From: Methanothrix sp.
GTDB taxonomy: Archaea; Halobacteriota; Methanosarcinia; Methanotrichales; Methanotrichaceae
Direction: 5' to 3'
DNA: 40,030 nt
NCBI RefSeq assembly: GCF_024518575.1
Contig: NZ_JANIHG010000012.1
Span: 1 to 40,030, forward strand
The notes beneath the pieces are model-generated. The model was not told where the DNA came from, did no database searches, and saw nothing but the letters and a program-made list of their open reading frames with translations. Within the stretch, counting starts at the first letter, position 1, and every line of letters starts with the position of its first letter. Below, piece after piece: positions 35,865-40,030 of this stretch. The translations under genes and the position numbers were made by a program.

Positions 35865-36581
35865 TCATCTTTGCATCTTTCCGTAGCCCATGCCTCTCTG
35901 ACCCTGAGCTCCGCCCATGGGCCAGTAGGGGCACTCAGTGTATCCTGGACCCCATCCCCTTATCTCCGATAGGGTTTTGTTGTCCATCTCTGCTATCTTC
36001 TTCTCTCTCAACTCCCTGATCTCCGCCAACGTCATGTTCTCCAGCTCAGCCCTCTTCTGCTCCCTCAGCTCTCTGATCTCCGCCAATGTCATGTTGTCGA
36101 GCTCCTCCTGGGCGACATCATCCATGAGCATCCAGAGCCCTCCGAATGGAGCAATGCCGAGGCCACGATCTCCATCAAGACCGCGGCCGAACCCTCGCGC
36201 TCCGGACATCGGACCCTGAGCTCCGCCCATGGGCCAGTAGGGGCACTCAGTGTATCCTGGACCCCATCCCCTTATCTCCGATAGGGTTTTGTTGTCCATC
36301 TCTGCTATCTTCTTCTCTCTCAACTCCCTGATCTCCGCCAATGTCATGTTCTCCAGCTCAGCCCTCTTCTGCTCCCTCAGCTCTCTGATCTCCGCCAATG
36401 TCATGTTGTCGAGCTCCTCCTGCGTGAGGTCATCCATAAGGAGGCCCAAGCCACCTGGTCCTACCTCTGGACCACATCCACGATCTTCGAATCTGCAGTT
36501 CATGCAATCATGCATGGACATCGCTGGCACAGCAAGAAGTGCTGCGAGCGCCAGCACACCCATAATCTTCAGTCCTGACAC
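35865..36581 (-). CDS. Secreted protein with nested 19-residue sequon repeats
   Basis: 238 residues from GTG 36581, which has GAGGTGAT three bases upstream; an open extension to 36716 lacks a signal and is dropped. A signal peptide (IMGVLALAALLAVPAMS) leads to a Cys-bearing segment (HDCMNCRFEDRGCG). Then a 19-residue helical unit (NMTLAEIRELREQKRAELE) occurs three times, the third cut short as NKTLSEIRGWGPGY, followed by ECPYWPMGGAQG. The whole 104-residue module is duplicated. Every unit has an N-glycosylation sequon: Asn59, 78, 97, 163, 182, 201. Function unknown. It lies between the membrane regulator and another secreted protein on the same strand. Confidence 0.75.
   Translation of the reverse strand: MSGLKIMGVLALAALLAVPAMSMHDCMNCRFEDRGCGPEVGPGGLGLLMDDLTQEELDNMTLAEIRELREQKRAELENMTLAEIRELREKKIAEMDNKTLSEIRGWGPGYTECPYWPMGGAQGPMSGARGFGRGLDGDRGLGIAPFGGLWMLMDDVAQEELDNMTLAEIRELREQKRAELENMTLAEIRELREKKIAEMDNKTLSEIRGWGPGYTECPYWPMGGAQGQRGMGYGKMQR
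35902..36425 (-). repeat. 312-base tandem duplication inside the sequon-repeat gene
   Basis: The stretch from 35902 to about 36113 is nearly identical to that from 36214 to about 36425, with a fixed offset of 312 bases (104 codons); I see one silent C/T change at 36030 versus 36342. The parts between the matched stretches differ, so the copies are diverging outside the helical repeats or were partly homogenised. Confidence 0.85.
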
Positions 36582-36685
36582 ATCATCACCTCGTCCTTTC
36601 GGACAGGATCTGCTCTGGCTGAACGATATAAAAGAGGCATGCAGGACGAACGTTCTTTTGAAGTTCTTTTTTGAGATCAGAATGT

Positions 36686-37756
36686 TCAGGATTGTTCTTT
36701 TCTTGAAACAAACCACTCTGCTATCTCTATAACGTTTGTTCTACCCCATTCTCTCTTTTTTATCAGCTTTCTCCTCTCCAGAGAGTTCAGAATGCCACTC
36801 AGAGACGACTTCGGTATGCCGGTCTCGTACCTAAGATCTGCCTGGGTCATCCTCCCGCTCTTCTTCAGAAGCGTCTCTACGACAGCTCTCTCTCGGCTTG
36901 TCAGCGTCTCGATCACCGCGGCCATCTCCTTCGTGATCTCTATCGGCTCATAGCCCGGAATGAATGAGCTTCTCATGGGCTCATCTACATTCAAATCAAC
37001 ACCCAGTGTGCCATCGGGCATTTCACTGCCATCAGAAGCGCTGTCAGAGCTGAGCGATCCAGCCGGTTCTCCCCCTGGCGTGGCTGGATGGCCGGTCGCC
37101 TGCGGCTCAGATCGCGATGCCATCTCTCCATGCGACTCCATCCGTCTTCTCAGGATCCAGAAGGCAGTGCCACATGCGATGAGTATCAGAGCAGCTCCCA
37201 CTGCAAAATACGCCTGGTTCTTCCTTGCTGGCGGAAGAGATGCATTGATGGATGAGACGTTCGAGACCGTCAAGAGCGGCTGTCTGTATTCGACCACTAC
37301 AGAAGGATCGATGAGATCGTATCCCTGAAGATCGACAGCTAACGACTGGTTTGTGGATGATACAAGATAGCCAATACCCTCTGAAAGGCTTATGCTGCTG
37401 AGCATCGCGTCCCCTGGAAGATAGAGCGTCATGCTGTACCGTTCATACGATCCACGCAATTGTATCTGGAGGGTCCATGCATCTCCAGCCTTAGATGTGA
37501 GCGCGTTTGTGAGAGCATACAGCTGAGATGTGGAGTTATCGTAGCTGTACTGGGATGACTTCAGAAATGAAAGCCCCTCAAGGCTATCCGCATATCCGGT
37601 TATGAGCGCCTTTCCAGTCCAGTCGAGGTAAACGTTCAGAACGAGAGACCTGTTCTCATCAGCTGACAGAGCAGCAGTGCTCATTACGAGCAGAAATAGA
37701 AGGCAAAGCCAGAGGGCCTTCACAGCTCTGATCAACAGCCCGTACATTCGATTCAT
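36686..37756 (-). CDS. Membrane-anchored winged-helix transcription regulator
   Basis: 356 residues. A signal/first membrane segment (ALWLCLLFLLVMSTAALS, 14-31) precedes an outside beta-rich domain (32-180, with several sequons). A second membrane segment (AYFAVGAALILIACGTAFWIL, 182-202) follows, then a disordered linker. The C-terminal winged helix at about 285-350 (SRERAVVETLLKKSGRMTQA, LRYETGIPKSSLSGILNSLE, RRKLIKKREWGRTNVIE) lies inside the cell. This is the layout of archaeal one-component membrane sensors. The next genes on the same strand encode secreted sequon-rich proteins, so it may control them; that is inference. Confidence 0.85.
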   Translation of the reverse strand: MNRMYGLLIRAVKALWLCLLFLLVMSTAALSADENRSLVLNVYLDWTGKALITGYADSLEGLSFLKSSQYSYDNSTSQLYALTNALTSKAGDAWTLQIQLRGSYERYSMTLYLPGDAMLSSISLSEGIGYLVSSTNQSLAVDLQGYDLIDPSVVVEYRQPLLTVSNVSSINASLPPARKNQAYFAVGAALILIACGTAFWILRRRMESHGEMASRSEPQATGHPATPGGEPAGSLSSDSASDGSEMPDGTLGVDLNVDEPMRSSFIPGYEPIEITKEMAAVIETLTSRERAVVETLLKKSGRMTQADLRYETGIPKSSLSGILNSLERRKLIKKREWGRTNVIEIAEWFVSRKEQS

Positions 37757-37948
37757 AATGCATTCACATGCTCTACTCTTCTGTGTTTACTCGTTTCAAT
37801 ACGTAGAAATGGTTTTCGATGTCAAAACCGATGGCTGAACTCACACGAATTACATCCATTTACCAATAGTTGCTATAATGTTCCTGTTTTATGAGGACGG
37901 TCTGAAATGTCCTCACACCTGTCTTAACACTTGGATTCAGGAAGTCGA

Positions 37949-38398
37949 TCAATCCCTGCGGCTGCGCGCCTCGTGCCACTCCGCCTCAATCCCGCGCTCG
38001 TGCATGGCGCGCCTAAGCTCCTCCATGAAGATCCCCATGCCCTGGATCTCCTCGTGCTCCGACTCCCGCACCTTTCCTCCCAGGTAGCCTGTGGTTGTGG
38101 TGAAGACGCCGCAGCTCGGGCTTCCTGCAACACCCACGACCGCTATTCTGTAACGCCTGGAGAGCATCTCCACAGCGTCAACCGCGGATAACATCAGCTC
38201 CCTGCAGAACCTCCGGTACTCAGGGATATCGAGCTGGTTCCTCGTCACAGCCCATCGCTCCAGACCCATGTAGACCGCCTCTGGGCAGGGTAGCTGTATC
38301 ATTGGACCGCTGTAACAGAGCTCAGGCTGGCCGAGCCCCCTGACCCTGACAAGTGGATTCAGGAGGCAGTGCGAGATGACGTAGACGTATCCTTCCAT
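37949..38398 (-). CDS. TudS-like putative desulfidase (DUF523-related)
   Basis: 149 residues. Cysteines sit in the family positions: ISHCLLNPLVRVRG near the start, IQLPCPEAVYMGLERWAVTR in the middle and VGVAGSPSCGVFTT later. These three could hold the Fe-S cluster with which TudS relatives remove sulfur from thiouracil-like compounds. The substrate here is unknown. The start ATG 38398 lies 40 bases inside the end of the PH-like gene, so the two are coupled. The tail (ERGIEAEWHEARSRRD) is polar. Confidence 0.82.
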   Translation of the reverse strand: MEGYVYVISHCLLNPLVRVRGLGQPELCYSGPMIQLPCPEAVYMGLERWAVTRNQLDIPEYRRFCRELMLSAVDAVEMLSRRYRIAVVGVAGSPSCGVFTTTTGYLGGKVRESEHEEIQGMGIFMEELRRAMHERGIEAEWHEARSRRD

Positions 38399-38787
38399 CT
38401 CTTGAACTTCATGTACTGATAGAAGCGTATCCCCTCGAGCTCATCGTAGAATACCAGGTTCTCTGACAGCTCCCCGACCCGGATCTTGATGGTGTTGGTG
38501 TGAAACTCGTCAACATATTCGATATCAGTTATGCGTTCAAGCGGTATGCTCTGCACGCTGTCCCAGAGTATGCCGGCCCTCACAAAGTGCAGGTTCCTAT
38601 CAGTGACTACCACCCAGCTCGATATCCTCACCTCGCCGCCGAGCCTCGCCATTGCGAGCGTGTTTCTGTCGCAGTGCCGCTCCAGCAGCGCCGGGTAAAC
38701 CATCTGGACGCTCTCCCCTTCCTTTGCGAGCTTCTCCAGCGTGCGTCTTAGCTTCCGGGGATGCTCTCCATCTCCCGATCCGGACAT
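38359..38787 (-). CDS. PH-domain-like protein (bPH type)
   Basis: 142 residues from ATG 38787, which has GGGGGAAT just upstream; the frame is open to 38862 without such a site. A charged helix (HPRKLRRTLEKLAKEGESVQ) leads into a beta-barrel pattern like bacterial/archaeal PH domains: SSWVVVTDRNLHFVRAGI, QSIPLERITDIEYVDEFHTN, TIKIRVGELSENLVFYD and a closing helix GIRFYQYMKFKRW. Such domains bind proteins or act as scaffolds. It lies between purP and the TudS-like gene on the same strand, 78 bases after purP. Confidence 0.72.
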   Translation of the reverse strand: MSGSGDGEHPRKLRRTLEKLAKEGESVQMVYPALLERHCDRNTLAMARLGGEVRISSWVVVTDRNLHFVRAGILWDSVQSIPLERITDIEYVDEFHTNTIKIRVGELSENLVFYDELEGIRFYQYMKFKRWKDTSTSSRTAS

Positions 38788-38865
38788 GGTATTCCCCCGT
38801 GATCCATCTCCGCCATGAATGGCGGCGCTCCCTGGGCGTCGATGAGACATCAAGGTTTTCATGGA

Positions 38866-40005
38866 TCAGGTCACTATCTTCCTGAGGGCATCACTCTCTA
38901 TCGCAAGCTTCACCTCTCTTGCCAGCCTCCTCCCTGTGGACATGTTCGTCCGCCAGAGCGCGTTTCCGTACGGATGGCCCACTGCCATATGCACATTTGT
39001 TCCTCCACCTATCCGGGGCGCGACATCGTAGATGTAGAAGTTCAGATCCTTGTCAACACAAGTCTGCAGGCAGAACGGCCCGATTATCCCCGGAGGATAG
39101 TACTCCTTCGTCGCTGCGACATATCTCTCGGCGAGATCGAACGCCTTCTCGAGAAGGGATTCTCTTAACGTCGCTGAGTTATGGCCGCAGACCGTGTACT
39201 CGGGGTTTATCTGCTTCTCGTTCAGCCTCAGCTGCTGCGGCGCCGGGAGCCTCACATGCCCGTCAAGGCTCGTCTCGAACCTCCAGTCTATCCCGAGGAG
39301 CTCGATGCGATCCCTGAGAGGCGAGTAGAAGAAGTCCAGGTTGAATACCGGGCCTATTATGTACCTCTCCACCCTCGCGAGCTCAAGCCCATCGCTGTCT
39401 ATGACCCCCTGGCGGAGAAGAAGCTCCGACTTCTCGTAGTACTCCTCTGTTGATGCTGCTGTGAAGAAGCCCCGCTCAAGAGTTTTGACGGCGTGTGGCA
39501 GCTTTACTATGACAAGGCAGTCGATCTCATCCGGCTCTATCTGCTCCGGATAGGGCAGACCGGCCTTCTCAAGGAGCCAGTAGTAGTCCATCTTGTCGCC
39601 CCGCTCCTCAGATCTGAGCAGGTTCCTGCTTCCCACCAGCGGGACTTCAAACTCGTCCTCGACCGAGTCTATTCCGCAGTATGAGGTGAATGACCTGTTG
39701 GGAACAAAAAGGACGTTCTTTCTGAGCAGCATATCCTGCTGGTCGAGAATATCCTTGAACTTCTTTAAGACAACCACTTCATCTATCATTCCTGTGACTA
39801 TCCTTCCATCCGGTGCCCGCTCCGCCCGGAAGTACTTCACATAGGTCTTCTCCCGCCCCTCCTGGCAGACAGCCAGGGTTCTGAACCCCTCCTCCACAGC
39901 GCCATCAGCGACATCGAGGGCGGAATGAGATGCGATCATGCCTATCCTCACATCATCCATCTCATATCCGTCCAGAATCTCATAGATCCTGCTGCGATCG
40001 ATCAA
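38866..40005 (-). CDS. purP: Formate-dependent FAICAR synthetase PurP (or PurP paralogue)
   Basis: 379 residues. PurP formylates AICAR with free formate and ATP in archaeal purine synthesis. IGMIASHSALDVADGAVEEG opens it; VFVPNRSFTSYCGID, PLVGSRNLLRSEERGDKMDY, VERYIIGPVFNLDFFYSPL, LLGIDWRFETSLDG and YDVAPRIGGGTNVHM are PurP ATP-grasp blocks. TTG 40005 is the start, with GAGGTG five bases upstream. Euryarchaea often carry two PurP copies; which one this is cannot be told here. A PH-like and a TudS-like gene follow on the same strand. Confidence 0.92.
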   Translation of the reverse strand: MIDRSRIYEILDGYEMDDVRIGMIASHSALDVADGAVEEGFRTLAVCQEGREKTYVKYFRAERAPDGRIVTGMIDEVVVLKKFKDILDQQDMLLRKNVLFVPNRSFTSYCGIDSVEDEFEVPLVGSRNLLRSEERGDKMDYYWLLEKAGLPYPEQIEPDEIDCLVIVKLPHAVKTLERGFFTAASTEEYYEKSELLLRQGVIDSDGLELARVERYIIGPVFNLDFFYSPLRDRIELLGIDWRFETSLDGHVRLPAPQQLRLNEKQINPEYTVCGHNSATLRESLLEKAFDLAERYVAATKEYYPPGIIGPFCLQTCVDKDLNFYIYDVAPRIGGGTNVHMAVGHPYGNALWRTNMSTGRRLAREVKLAIESDALRKIVT

Positions 40006-40030
40006 CTCGACACCTCAAAGCTGTATATGC

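Overview
The window reads as chromosome of a methanogenic euryarchaeon. Evidence: an intron-less archaeal tRNA-Leu without encoded CCA, TATA/BRE-type promoters, strong GGTGATC-class Shine-Dalgarno sites, archaeal families (PurP, archaeal CoaD, RibL, 523-residue SerA, the GTPase/DUF2073/zinc-ribbon trio) and a homoaconitase small subunit carrying the YLRT specificity loop used in coenzyme B synthesis. The overall gene style suggests Methanothrix (Methanosaeta), but that genus call is inference.

Region 1 (1-13145) is an accessory island. It opens with a frameshifted transposase tail, followed by a complete type I-G (formerly I-U) CRISPR-Cas locus. The effector operon is cas3 (helicase then HD), csx17/cas8, csb1/cas7 and csb2/cas5-cas6, with overlaps or short gaps. 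After a 286-base gap with its own promoter come a cas4-cas1 fusion and cas2, a leader, and an array of 26 full plus 2 degenerate 36-base repeats. The array holds 27 spacers but only 21 distinct ones, because a four-spacer block is tandemly duplicated, one unit is repeated again, and one spacer recurs far away. Beyond the array lies decayed DNA with a hairpin repeat and a C-terminal katG relic.

Region 2 (13148-31192) is mostly core genome: serA; two small proteins; the GTPase/DUF2073/Zn-ribbon operon; rnhB; a class V aminotransferase; an AhpD-like protein; tRNA-Leu(UAA); a large secreted beta-helix protein; an aconitase-family large subunit that apparently starts at CTG, overlapped by a PHP hydrolase; coaD, ribL, a JAMM protease, birA and pycA; then a PUA protein, larE, a secreted double-rhodanese protein and a mini-thioredoxin.

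Region 3 (31170-35040) mixes relics with metabolism. A methyltransferase broken by one base and an internally deleted tnpB remnant lie between inverted copies of the hairpin repeat also found at 12499. Next is a tightly overlapped set encoding aconitase-family small subunit (YLRT type), an uncharacterised protein and an isocitrate/isopropylmalate-type dehydrogenase, probably the AksE/AksF steps of coenzyme B synthesis. A second transposase tail and a small RHH-like fragment follow.

Region 4 (35057-40005, all minus strand) holds a membrane-anchored winged-helix regulator with an outside domain, followed by two secreted proteins rich in N-glycosylation sequons, one of which has nested repeats and a recent 312-base duplication. 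Last come purP, a PH-like protein and a TudS-like desulfidase in one probable operon.
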